From positions 1,159,137 to 1,223,136 of the forward strand of contig NZ_JAGYIU010000001.1 of NCBI RefSeq assembly GCF_018402495.1: DNA of 64,000 nucleotides. Reading direction: 5' to 3'. A model generated the notes under the pieces. That model saw nothing but the letters and a program-made list of their open reading frames with translations, did no database searches and had not been told where the DNA came from. The position numbers were made by a program, and so were the translations under genes. Origin of the DNA: Pseudoalteromonas sp. Lineage in GTDB: Bacteria > Pseudomonadota > Gammaproteobacteria > Enterobacterales > Alteromonadaceae. Of the stretch, positions 39,889-48,557 are shown piece by piece (positions within the stretch are counted from its first letter, which is position 1; each line of letters begins with the position of its first letter).

Positions 39889-40851
39889 ATGGACATACTT
39901 TCAGGCGCATACGCATCTGTTCCCGCTGACTCAAGTTGGGATCAGCAAACCGAGCAACTTTTCTATAAAACATTAAAAGAAGACGTCGCTATTAGTGGGT
40001 TGGAAATTCCATTTTCGGGGCAGCTCAACAGGTTTGGTAATGAATGGTTTTATGCACAGTTAAATTCAAATTGGCGCAGTGTAATTACCTGTATCCCAGG
40101 GACAATGGCCGAACTTAGGAAAGATCCCTATTTTGGTATTGCTTCAGACAATGAAGTAGGCCGAAGTAAAGCCATTAAATTTTACCAACAAGCGAATCAA
40201 CAAATTCAACAGTTCAATAGTTATTTTAATAAACAAATGGTTACCCATGTTTTAATCCATAGTGCACCGACAATTAATGAGCAAGTCCCCTCTTCAGTTC
40301 GCGCCTTAGTTAAGTCGCTTAACGAATTACAACAATGGGATTGGCATGGTGCTAAACTAGTAATTGAACATTGTGATGCTCAAGTAAATACACAACACAG
40401 TGAAAAGGGGTTTATGCGCATTGAAGATGAGATTGATGCTATCACAACGGTTAATAAGCATGCTAAACAGAAGCTCGGCATTTCTATCAACTGGGGACGC
40501 TCGGCAATAGAGGCTAAAAGTTGCAATGGTCCTGTAGAACACATAAAGCAGTGTATTAAGGCTGATTTATTAACTGGGCTTATATTTTCAGGTGCCAGCG
40601 ACACTTCTGATGTTTATGGTGTATGGAAAGATAGCCATATGCCACCTCAATTCAATGACTTTGATTGTATAAATAATCGAGACTCTGTGTTAAATGAAGA
40701 ACAAGTTAAACGCTGTATGCAATTACAAGCAGGCACGAAATTAGACTTTGTCGGCTGTAAAATATCATTACTTCCTAATAAACAATCGTTAGCAACCAGA
40801 ATAAAATATATACAAAAAACGCTAGCAATGATAAAAGACTGCATTAATTAA
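39889..40851 (+). CDS. DUF4862 family protein of unknown function
   Basis: This 320-residue cytoplasmic protein looks like a DUF4862 member. Segments such as LVIEHCDAQ and GISINWGRSAIE recall TIM-barrel sugar isomerases of the xylose-isomerase-like type, where Glu, His and Asp bind a metal and a sugar, but I cannot assign a reaction. ATG at 39889 follows AAAGGAATT. Its position between an esterase and nanR, behind a NanR-like site, suggests it acts on a sialic acid or a derivative that the standard pathway does not cover. Confidence 0.75.
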   Translation: MDILSGAYASVPADSSWDQQTEQLFYKTLKEDVAISGLEIPFSGQLNRFGNEWFYAQLNSNWRSVITCIPGTMAELRKDPYFGIASDNEVGRSKAIKFYQQANQQIQQFNSYFNKQMVTHVLIHSAPTINEQVPSSVRALVKSLNELQQWDWHGAKLVIEHCDAQVNTQHSEKGFMRIEDEIDAITTVNKHAKQKLGISINWGRSAIEAKSCNGPVEHIKQCIKADLLTGLIFSGASDTSDVYGVWKDSHMPPQFNDFDCINNRDSVLNEEQVKRCMQLQAGTKLDFVGCKISLLPNKQSLATRIKYIQKTLAMIKDCIN

Positions 40852-40904
40852 ACTTTCCCTTAAATAGGTATATTTTAGGTAGAGTTAGCGAAATAATCGC
40901 GCTA

Positions 40905-40920
40905 TGGTACAATAGGTAAA
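40905..40920. promoter_or_regulatory. candidate NanR autoregulatory site
   Basis: TGGTACAATAGGTAAA matches 13 of 16 positions of TGGTATAACAGGTATA. It lies 27 bp upstream of the nanR start codon, a position suited to self-repression. Confidence 0.5.
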
Positions 40921-40946
40921 TAACCAAATAGTTGATAGGTTTTTAA

Positions 40947-41651
40947 ATGACATTAAAAGTTACTCGCCCAGTTGAACGAAAAAAATTATCTGAAACCGTT
41001 GAAGAAGAACTCGAGCGGATGATCAGGCAAGGTGAAATCGCAGAGGGTGATGCCTTACCATCAGAAAGAGAGCTTATGGCTGCTTTTGGTGTTGGTAGAC
41101 CATCAATTAGGGATGCACTCGCAGCACTTGCACGCAAAGGTCTTGTAAAAATAAGTAGTGGCGAAAGAACCCGGGTTACCCGCCCATCCGCAGATACAAT
41201 AATTGCTGAACTATCAGGGATGTCTAAAGATTTTTTGGCTCAACCAAATGGTTTAAAGTATTTTGATCAGTTAAGACGTTTTTTTGAGTCAAGCTTAGTA
41301 AGGCATGCAGCAGCATCAGCAACACCGAGCCAAATTAAAGAACTCGAAGAAGCGCTAGAGTTAAATGGAAAGTCTATCGAAAATGATAGTCAATTTAGAC
41401 GGACCGATATTTATTTTCACCGTGTGATAGCCTCTATACCTGGTAACCCCATCTTTTTAGCTGTTCACCAAGCCTTAATGGATTGGCTAATTGACTCGCG
41501 TCCAGATCGCATTAATACCGCGGAATTAAATAAAAAAAGTTATGATGATCACGTGGCTATTTTTGAGTGTATAAAAAATGGTGATGTCGAGGGCGCAGAT
41601 GCGCAACTTTCAGCTCACATAGACTATGTTTTTGATAATTATTATGGCTGA
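40947..41651 (+). CDS. nanR: GntR/FadR-family transcriptional regulator, probable NanR
   Basis: This 234-residue regulator has an N-terminal winged helix-turn-helix ([20 protein letters not shown], near residues 32-51) and a C-terminal all-helical FCD effector domain with metal-binding type histidines ([14 protein letters not shown]). This matches E. coli NanR, which represses sialic acid genes and releases DNA on binding Neu5Ac. It lies in the middle of the locus, followed by a strong terminator. Confidence 0.88.
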   Translation: MTLKVTRPVERKKLSETVEEELERMIRQGEIAEGDALPSERELMAAFGVGRPSIRDALAALARKGLVKISSGERTRVTRPSADTIIAELSGMSKDFLAQPNGLKYFDQLRRFFESSLVRHAAASATPSQIKELEEALELNGKSIENDSQFRRTDIYFHRVIASIPGNPIFLAVHQALMDWLIDSRPDRINTAELNKKSYDDHVAIFECIKNGDVEGADAQLSAHIDYVFDNYYG

Positions 41652-41677
41652 TATAAGTACACTTTATAAATTAAAAA

Positions 41678-41699
41678 AAGGCTAATTTTAGCCTTTTTT
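41678..41699 (+). terminator. terminator after nanR
   Basis: AGGCTAA and TTAGCCT form a 7-bp stem with a TT loop, flanked by an A-run before and a run of six T after. It separates nanR from the symporter operon. Confidence 0.8.
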
Positions 41700-41740
41700 G
41701 TATCTTAAATGTTAAAAAAATGGATTTATGCCAAACCTAG

Positions 41741-41777
41741 TGGTATAACAGGTATACACTACAAACAGGTATACAGT
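41741..41777. promoter_or_regulatory. candidate NanR operator before the symporter operon
   Basis: TGGTATAACAGGTATACAC contains the inverted repeat GTATA-N5-TATAC, and a second copy of ACAGGTATACA follows at 41765-41775. This is the clearest instance of the motif. It sits within 45 bp of the symporter start codon. Confidence 0.65.
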
Positions 41778-41783
41778 TGCACT

Positions 41784-44222
41784 ATGAGAAAAATAATTAC
41801 ATTTTTATTGCTTCTAGCATCAAGCCATTCATTTGCGCAAACACAGTTAAACTGGGACCCCATAAAGGGGGGAGCTGAACACTTAACAGTAAATAAAAAT
41901 ACAGTTTACTTCGCAAATAATGACTCGGTATTTATTTCAAATAGTCATTACAACAAACTGATTAAATTCGATCTGAAAAACAATAATGTTATCTCACTGC
42001 TCCCCCTTAGTCCGACTGAGGGTAATAGAGCTGCAGCAATAACTCTGCAATATGGCAAGAAAACGTTTATTTTAGGGGGGAAGTTAGATTCGATTCAATC
42101 GACCTTGGTAAATGTGTTGCATTGGAATGAGTCATCTAAAAAATTAGTGTCCTCTCAGTTTACTAACTTACCGCGTCCACTCAAGCAGATCAGTGCACAA
42201 ATATACGAAGGCAATTTATATTTAGCTGGCTTCGATCAACAATGGTATTTTTTTAAGATTGCAGTTGATGGCGAACAGCGTAATTGGACTCAGCTGAACA
42301 GTGATATATTTACATCAAGTAGGACTCGTCAATTAAAGTTAGCAATACAAAATGATGGAAATAAAGACCGAATTTATGCCATTTCTGAAAACTATTCATC
42401 TAAAAGTTATGACGCTAACTCAGCGCTATTTATGCATATATTTAACCCTGACACCAATACTTGGGCGCCCATCGTTAATCGTACAGCTAGCCAACTTGTT
42501 GAGACGAACTCGTTAATTTATGCTTCCGCTTTAGGCCAGTCTCATTTATTAATTATTACAAAAAATGGTCACGCTAAATCGTTTAATACCATCACAAAAG
42601 CCTGGTCAAGCTATGAAAGCTCAAATTATACATTTCATAACATAGTGGCTAATAGAGCGCATACTTATGCTCTAGTCACCGATACAAATACTGCTAAAAC
42701 AACACTTGTCGAAGGCAAAATTAACAATACAGCTCGTGAATTTGGCTGGCAAAACATGCTGGTATTGGTAGTTTATTTACTATCTGTTGTCATGGTTGGT
42801 TTGTATTTTATGTTTAAAAACAAAAATACCGATGACTACTTTAGAGGGGGACAATCTATTCCTTGGTGGGCAGCAGCCTGCTCAATCTATGCCACCATGT
42901 TAAGCTCATTAACCTATATAGCACTGCCCGCCATTGTGTATCAAACAAACTGGATACTTCTGATTGGCATTTGGATGATTATTGCCGTTGCTCCAATAGC
43001 CGTTTATGTTGCTATTCCATTTTTTAGACAACTAGATGCCACTAGCGCCTACGAATTTTTATCAAAACGATTCAATATGTCAGTACGCCTTTTTGCCAGT
43101 GGTTTATTCACATTATTTCATATTGGTCGAATGGGTATTGTAATGGCACTTACTGCGCTGGCTTTATCAGCAGTGACACCAATTAGTGCAACTGAGAGCG
43201 TGTTAATTATGGGCGTATTGTGCTTATTGTATTGCACTTTAGGTGGCGTAGAAGCGGTTATTTGGACCGATACGATTCAAACAGTAGTACTACTTATTGG
43301 GGCTGTAGTCTGTTTTTTTGTTATTATTGCTGGGTTAGATGATGGTTTTACAAGCTTTATTCAAATAGGCTTTGCAGATGACAAGTTTACCATTGTAAAC
43401 ACCGACTTTAGCTTTGAAAGTATTACCACTTTATCTATTTGGGTAATAATTCTGGGTGGCATTGGGCAAAACTTATCAAGTTATACGGCCGATCAAGCCG
43501 TTGTTCAAAGATACATGGTTACTAAAGATCCAGCTGCTGCTGCAAAATCTATTTGGGCCAATGCTATTCTTGCTGCCCCTGGCGCCTTATTATTTTTCTG
43601 TATAGGTACGGGCTTGTATGCGTTCTATCAACTTAATCCTGAAAAACTCGATCCGAGTATTCAAATAGACCAAATTTTCCCTACTTTTATTTCTAATGAG
43701 CTCCCTATTGGGGTAGCAGGGTTAATTATTGCCGGTATTTTTGCAGCTGCGCAATCAACGGTTTCAACTAGTATGAACTCAATTGCAACCACAATACTTA
43801 CTGACTTTGTTAGGCCATTTAACTTCGTTAAAAGCGAGAAAGCTTATATGAGCCTAGCGAGAATTTTAACATTTGTATCGGGGGTTTTAGGCACGCTTGT
43901 CGGGCTTATATTTATTGACCCTGAAATCCGTTCACTAATGGAAGCTTACTTTAAAGTTATCGGTATGTTTATGGGGGCACTTGGCGGTATTTTTATACTC
44001 GGTGCATTGACCAAAAAGGCAAATTCGATTGGCGCTATTGTTGGCATTATTAGCGGAGTGAGCTTAATGATTTCAGCCTGGAAATATGGCTGGGCTAACG
44101 GCTACTTGTACGGGACGATTGGCATTCTAACCTGCTTAATTGTTGGCTACTTTGTTAGCTTACTATTTCCTGCCCACAATAAAGATTTAACCCGATTAAC
44201 CTTGTTTACGATGAAAGACTAA
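41784..44222 (+). CDS. fusion of periplasmic kelch propeller and sodium/solute symporter
   Basis: This 812-residue protein has a signal peptide (MRKIITFLLLLASSHSFAQ), a periplasmic propeller-like domain of about 300 residues with kelch-type strands (FILGGKLD, LYLAGF), and then an SSS-family Na+ symporter of about 14 helices from near residue 325 (DDYFRGGQSIPWWAAACSIY). The likely job is to present sialic acid in the right anomeric form and import it with Na+. ATG at 41784 was chosen because the open frame upstream runs through the operator. It heads an operon with nanE, nanK and nagB. Confidence 0.88.
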   Translation: MRKIITFLLLLASSHSFAQTQLNWDPIKGGAEHLTVNKNTVYFANNDSVFISNSHYNKLIKFDLKNNNVISLLPLSPTEGNRAAAITLQYGKKTFILGGKLDSIQSTLVNVLHWNESSKKLVSSQFTNLPRPLKQISAQIYEGNLYLAGFDQQWYFFKIAVDGEQRNWTQLNSDIFTSSRTRQLKLAIQNDGNKDRIYAISENYSSKSYDANSALFMHIFNPDTNTWAPIVNRTASQLVETNSLIYASALGQSHLLIITKNGHAKSFNTITKAWSSYESSNYTFHNIVANRAHTYALVTDTNTAKTTLVEGKINNTAREFGWQNMLVLVVYLLSVVMVGLYFMFKNKNTDDYFRGGQSIPWWAAACSIYATMLSSLTYIALPAIVYQTNWILLIGIWMIIAVAPIAVYVAIPFFRQLDATSAYEFLSKRFNMSVRLFASGLFTLFHIGRMGIVMALTALALSAVTPISATESVLIMGVLCLLYCTLGGVEAVIWTDTIQTVVLLIGAVVCFFVIIAGLDDGFTSFIQIGFADDKFTIVNTDFSFESITTLSIWVIILGGIGQNLSSYTADQAVVQRYMVTKDPAAAAKSIWANAILAAPGALLFFCIGTGLYAFYQLNPEKLDPSIQIDQIFPTFISNELPIGVAGLIIAGIFAAAQSTVSTSMNSIATTILTDFVRPFNFVKSEKAYMSLARILTFVSGVLGTLVGLIFIDPEIRSLMEAYFKVIGMFMGALGGIFILGALTKKANSIGAIVGIISGVSLMISAWKYGWANGYLYGTIGILTCLIVGYFVSLLFPAHNKDLTRLTLFTMKD

Positions 44223-44243
44223 GCAATATCAAGAGTGAAAGTT

Positions 44244-44945
44244 ATGAAAAATTACGCATTAGAAAACGAGCTAATTAATCAGTTAAAAAATAGCTTAATT
44301 GCATCATGTCAGCCTGTAGATAATGGCCCAATGGATAAACCTGAGCATATTGTTGCTATGGCATTGGCAACACTTGCAGGAGGTGCAAAAGCATTAAGAA
44401 TAGAAGGGATAGAAAATGTACGTGCGGTGGCAAAAGTAGTAAATGTCCCGATTGTTGGTATTGTAAAGCGTGATCTTGATGATACTGAAATTCGAATTAC
44501 ACCTTATGTTGAAGATGTAATTGCACTTGCGCAAGCTGGCGCCACCATTATTGCTTTTGACGGTACAGACAGACCGCGACCAGTGGATAGATTAACGTTA
44601 TTAGCTGAAATTCATAACCAAGGCTGTATTGCGATGGCTGACTGCGCCGATTTTACTGGCGGTAAACTGCTGCATGAGGCTGGCTGCACCTTTATTGGAA
44701 GCACCCTCTCGGGGTATTTAAATTTAGCACAAACACCCGATGAGCCAGACTATCAGCTCGTAACTGAGTTGGTCAATGCGGGTGTGAATGTTATTGCTGA
44801 AGGGCGCTATAACTCACCAGAACGTGCAGCAAACGCTATAGCCTTGGGTGCACTGTGTGTGACGGTTGGCTCAGCGATTACCCGGATAGAACATATCACC
44901 AGTTGGTTTGTAAACAGTATCAACAATGCTCAGGGCGATGCTTAA
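44244..44945 (+). CDS. nanE: N-acetylmannosamine-6-phosphate 2-epimerase
   Basis: NanE turns ManNAc-6-P into GlcNAc-6-P. The 233-residue TIM barrel has the family motifs: LRIEGIENV, GIVKRDLDDTEIRITPY, AFDGTDRPRP and the end segment VIAEGRYNSP. ATG at 44244 is preferred; GTG at 44235 is possible. It starts 21 bp after the symporter gene, and nanK begins 2 bp after it. Confidence 0.94.
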   Translation: MKNYALENELINQLKNSLIASCQPVDNGPMDKPEHIVAMALATLAGGAKALRIEGIENVRAVAKVVNVPIVGIVKRDLDDTEIRITPYVEDVIALAQAGATIIAFDGTDRPRPVDRLTLLAEIHNQGCIAMADCADFTGGKLLHEAGCTFIGSTLSGYLNLAQTPDEPDYQLVTELVNAGVNVIAEGRYNSPERAANAIALGALCVTVGSAITRIEHITSWFVNSINNAQGDA

Positions 44946-44947
44946 AT

Positions 44948-45820
44948 ATGGATATTGCAATTGATATTGGCGGCACCAAAATAGCGTGTGCCCTTATTGA
45001 TAACGACCAAATTGTCGACGCTATAAAAGTAGACTCTATCATTCATACAAATATTGATGATTTAGCACCCTATGTATATACACAAATTAAACATTGGGTG
45101 GTACAAGCACGCTCAATCAATATTGCCTGTACTGGCCAAGTGAGTCCTGATGCTGTTAATTTTTTATCAGTGCGTCGAAAATTACCATTACAGGCTCAGT
45201 TTCGCAGTCTAACGGGTCTACCTGTCACCATTATTAATGACGCCTCTGCAGCTGCTTGGGCAGAGTACGTATTAAATGAGCAACTGAATAATAAAAACTT
45301 TATTTATATCACCGTCTCAACAGGTGTTGGGGCAGGTATTGTTTTTAACAACGATATAATAACCTGCGCCGATGGGTTTTGCGCCCATTTGGGTCACACC
45401 ACAGTTAAAACCCTATCAAATCGACACTACGCTTGCCATTGTGGCCGAGAGAACTGTGTGGAAGCGATTGCCTCTGGCACTGCTATTGCCAAATATGCAA
45501 GCCAAGCATTAGGCAAAACGCTCAGCGCAAAAGATGTATTTACAGACTACGCTGAGCACCCAGATATTATGCCTATTATTAACAATGCCGCTGCAGCCGT
45601 TGCCGAACTTATATTTAATATGAAAGCTACTTTTGGTAATAACAACGTTGTTATTGGAGGCAGTGTCGGCTTAGCACCATTATTTTTTAACAAGGTGGCT
45701 GCAAAAATTCAACACGCACCCGAGATTTATCAAGTCAATTTATTAGCACCTAAATCGGGAGCCAATGCCGATGTTATTGGTGTTCATCACTATGCTAAAA
45801 AACAATTAATCGAGAGCTAA
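44948..45820 (+). CDS. nanK: N-acetylmannosamine kinase (ROK family)
   Basis: NanK phosphorylates ManNAc with ATP. The 290-residue ROK kinase begins with the phosphate loop AIDIGGTKIACAL, has the catalytic Asp in TIINDASAAAWAE, and carries the ROK zinc motif with CHCGRENCVE. ATG at 44948 lies just after the nanE stop; the frame is open upstream only inside nanE. Confidence 0.94.
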   Translation: MDIAIDIGGTKIACALIDNDQIVDAIKVDSIIHTNIDDLAPYVYTQIKHWVVQARSINIACTGQVSPDAVNFLSVRRKLPLQAQFRSLTGLPVTIINDASAAAWAEYVLNEQLNNKNFIYITVSTGVGAGIVFNNDIITCADGFCAHLGHTTVKTLSNRHYACHCGRENCVEAIASGTAIAKYASQALGKTLSAKDVFTDYAEHPDIMPIINNAAAAVAELIFNMKATFGNNNVVIGGSVGLAPLFFNKVAAKIQHAPEIYQVNLLAPKSGANADVIGVHHYAKKQLIES

Positions 45821-45821
45821 A

Positions 45822-46628
45822 ATGCAAGTACTTATATTTGATGATAAAGCCGCTGTTGCCAACAATGCCGCAGAGCTTATTAAAAAGTTAATTAATACTA
45901 AACCTAATGCCAATCTAGGGCTTGCAACTGGTAGTACGCCAGTTGATTTATATAAACAGCTAATAGTAAAGCATAAAAACAAAGAGGTTTATTTTAGCCA
46001 AGTCAACACCTTTAATTTAGACGAGTATTACGACATTGATGCAAATAGCATCAATAGCTACCGTTACTTTATGGATGAGCAGTTGTTTAACCATATAGAT
46101 ATCGACCCAAAAAAAACCTTTTTACCCACCTGTAATCGTCATCAAGATCCAAGACAACAAGGGGCGATGTTTGAAAAAAAAATCACAGAGCTGGGCGGAA
46201 TTGATCTGCAATTACTCGGTATTGGTGGCAATGGGCATATTGGCTTTAATGAACCTTCATCCAGCTTTGCATCACGCACTCGCATTAAATCTTTAGCAAA
46301 ACAAACAATACAAGATAACAGCCGACTATTTACGCCCCAAGAACCGCAACCACATATGGCAATGACCATGGGAATTGCGACCATCATGGAGGCAAAATAT
46401 GTGTTATTAATTGCCACAGGTAAAAATAAAGCACAAGCAATACAAGATATGGTAAACGGTCCATTATCAGCCAGCTGCCCAGCATCTATATTACAAATGC
46501 ACCAAAATGCCATAATAATCGTCGATAATGAGGCGGCCAGCTTGCTAGATAATAAAGAATACTTTACGTGGGTGAGTCAACAGAACCAGGAAATTAACGA
46601 CTCTTATGGTTATTTCCCTGATTTATAA
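45822..46628 (+). CDS. nagB: glucosamine-6-phosphate deaminase
   Basis: NagB converts glucosamine-6-P to fructose-6-P and ammonia, closing the pathway into glycolysis. The 268 residues are close to the E. coli length. Motifs include LATGSTPVDLY, FNLDEYYDI and GIGGNGHIGFNEP. It starts 1 bp after the nanK stop codon. Confidence 0.95.
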   Translation: MQVLIFDDKAAVANNAAELIKKLINTKPNANLGLATGSTPVDLYKQLIVKHKNKEVYFSQVNTFNLDEYYDIDANSINSYRYFMDEQLFNHIDIDPKKTFLPTCNRHQDPRQQGAMFEKKITELGGIDLQLLGIGGNGHIGFNEPSSSFASRTRIKSLAKQTIQDNSRLFTPQEPQPHMAMTMGIATIMEAKYVLLIATGKNKAQAIQDMVNGPLSASCPASILQMHQNAIIIVDNEAASLLDNKEYFTWVSQQNQEINDSYGYFPDL

Positions 46629-46679
46629 ACTAAGAGAGTTTGATGTACTGACCACAACTTAATACACCAAGCGATGCCG

Positions 46680-46925
46680 TTAACTCATCAATCTCACATA
46701 CTTTTCCGCCAGTTCATCTAAGCTCTCACGATGATTAGGGTCGGGCTTTATACAATCAATGGGGCATACGCTCACGCAGGTTGGCTTGTCATAGTGGCCT
46801 ACACATTCGGTGCACTTTGCGGGGTCGATTTGATAAATTTTAGCGCCCATATAAATGGCTTCATTTGGGCACTCGGGGTCGCACATATCACAGTTAATGC
46901 ATTTGCTGTTTATTAATAAAGCCAC
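46680..46925 (-). CDS. yfhL: YfhL-type 4Fe-4S ferredoxin
   Basis: An 81-residue bacterial-type ferredoxin with two 4Fe-4S motifs: CINCDMCDPECP near residues 9-20 and CTECVGHYDKPTCVSVCP near 37-54. The longer spacing in the second motif is typical of YfhL/Alvin-type ferredoxins. It carries low-potential electrons; the partner is unknown. It is convergent with nagB and unrelated to the sialic acid genes. Confidence 0.92.
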   Translation of the reverse strand: MALLINSKCINCDMCDPECPNEAIYMGAKIYQIDPAKCTECVGHYDKPTCVSVCPIDCIKPDPNHRESLDELAEKYVRLMS

Positions 46926-47047
46926 TTTCTAACCTCATTGCTTATTACTAGCATAAAATTACAGTCGTAAATTATGCACTTTATTCTTTGTTACTTTATT
47001 GATCTCAAACAATAAAAAATTTTGAAATTACTCGACTAATTTCATTC

Positions 47048-47170
47048 ATGCAGCTATTACTTTTTTGGCAAACACTCGACGACTTAACTCGTTTATATGA
47101 CTTAACAAAAGTGCCAACTCAAGGCAAGAATGCGCCAACGTCTATCGAACAGGTATTAAAGCGTTATTAA
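47048..47170 (+). CDS. possible 40-residue protein or gene remnant
   Basis: A frame of 40 codons (starting MQLLLFWQTLDDLTRLYDL) ends in TAA in the 293-bp gap between the ferredoxin and methyltransferase genes. Its codon pattern looks protein-like, but no good ribosome binding site precedes it. It may be the tail of a lost gene. I do not recognise it. Confidence 0.25.
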   Translation: MQLLLFWQTLDDLTRLYDLTKVPTQGKNAPTSIEQVLKRY

Positions 47171-47218
47171 ATAATATCGATTCAAAGGTTATGTAGTTTG
47201 TGTTTTTAATTTTAAGCT

Positions 47219-47833
47219 TTAATTATGATCTCGATTTAACGCAACGAGTTGCAATGTATTACTTTTACCACAGTGATAAACCCCTTCACTTATTTGTCGC
47301 TCTACTTCATGAAAAATAATAAATGAAAGTGCTGAAAAATCATTAATAAACATTGGTTGAGTATATAAAAGCGATTCGTCTTTTGGGCCACCAGTGTTGT
47401 TATTAAGTTGCAAAGGCGTATACCCTTCAATTATAAGTACACCATTTTCTGATAATCCAGACACACACTGAGAATGCACCTGCCTTCTAATTGCTGGTGG
47501 AAGGTGTGCAAATATCATAATAATTGCATCCCAGCTATTTGCAGCTATTTGATACTGTGACAGATCACTGAGGACAGTTGTTATCTCAACTTGTTGCTCT
47601 TGTGCTAAGGCTTTAGCCTTAGAAAGGGCGGCACTTGAAAAGTCAACTAAAGTAACTTCGTAACCTAGCTTGGCTAGATAAACAGCATTACGCCCTTCCC
47701 CTTCAGCTAAACACAATATTTTTTCGCCCGTAATGTAATGTGTATTTGCTTTTAAAAAATCATTAGGCTCTTTGCCATAAGCATAGTCACTTGATGCAAA
47801 TCGGTCGTCCCAAAAGTCAACAGGATTATTCAT
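47219..47833 (-). CDS. class I SAM-dependent methyltransferase
   Basis: This 204-residue methyltransferase has the SAM-binding motif LCLAEGEGRNAVYLA near residues 40-54 and the acidic residue VTLVDFS near residue 62. It resembles TehB/thiol-methyltransferase relatives. It lies 36 bp downstream of the broken SQR gene on the same strand, so it may belong to the sulfide operon; its substrate is unknown. Confidence 0.85.
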   Translation of the reverse strand: MNNPVDFWDDRFASSDYAYGKEPNDFLKANTHYITGEKILCLAEGEGRNAVYLAKLGYEVTLVDFSSAALSKAKALAQEQQVEITTVLSDLSQYQIAANSWDAIIMIFAHLPPAIRRQVHSQCVSGLSENGVLIIEGYTPLQLNNNTGGPKDESLLYTQPMFINDFSALSFIIFHEVERQISEGVYHCGKSNTLQLVALNRDHN

Positions 47834-47869
47834 TATTAAGCCTTATTGTTATCAAAGTTAGTAGGGTTG

Positions 47870-48557
47870 TTAGTCTGATTTATCTGATAACTTCTCTGGT
47901 TTTGCCATCCACTCTCTGCCTTTTAACATGCCTAACCAATAAATAGGCGGCAACAACTTTTCTTTTAGTAGCCAAGCAAGTCTAGATGGGCGTTTACCAT
48001 TAATAATCCATGACGGAAAGCTATTAATTACTTTACCACCATAACCAAATTCAGCTAAGACTACTTTTCCAACTTCAACAGTCAGTGGACAGCTACCATA
48101 GCCGTTATATATAGCTTGATGTTTAGAGAGTCCTCTTGCATATAAAAGGTTTGTTGCGACCACAGGGGCTTGCATTCTGGCCGCTGCTGCTGTTTTTGCG
48201 TTTGGGGCATTAGTTGCATCGCCTAGCGCAAAAATATTACTAAACTTTTTATGTTGCAGTGTAAATTGGTCAACATCTATCCAGCCACTTTCATCAACAA
48301 GCGGGCTTACTTTAATAAAATCTGGAGCAGATTGAGGGGGCACGACATGTAACATATCAAACTTAACTGTTTGCAAAGATTCGTTTTCGCCCTCAACCAC
48401 TTTAAATGTGGCTATTTTTTGTTTGCCATCAACCGCAATTAATTCATGACCAAAGTGCGTGTTGACGCTGTACTTTTTAATATACTCTAATAGCGCGGGT
48501 ACATACTCTTTAACACCAAACAGTACGTCTCCTTTGTTATAAAACGCTATGTTTATA
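47870..48557 (-). pseudogene. 3' part of DUF442-SQR fusion gene, cut by IS30 element
   Basis: About 228 codons continue the oxidoreductase begun at 49.6-50.6 kb. The frame runs from INIAFYNKGDVLFGV next to the insertion, through the FAD-binding SNIFALGDATNAP segment, to the stop. With the 5' part it would rebuild a protein of about 555 residues. An internal GTG at 48400 could start a shorter frame, but it would lack the dinucleotide-binding N-terminus. Confidence 0.88.
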
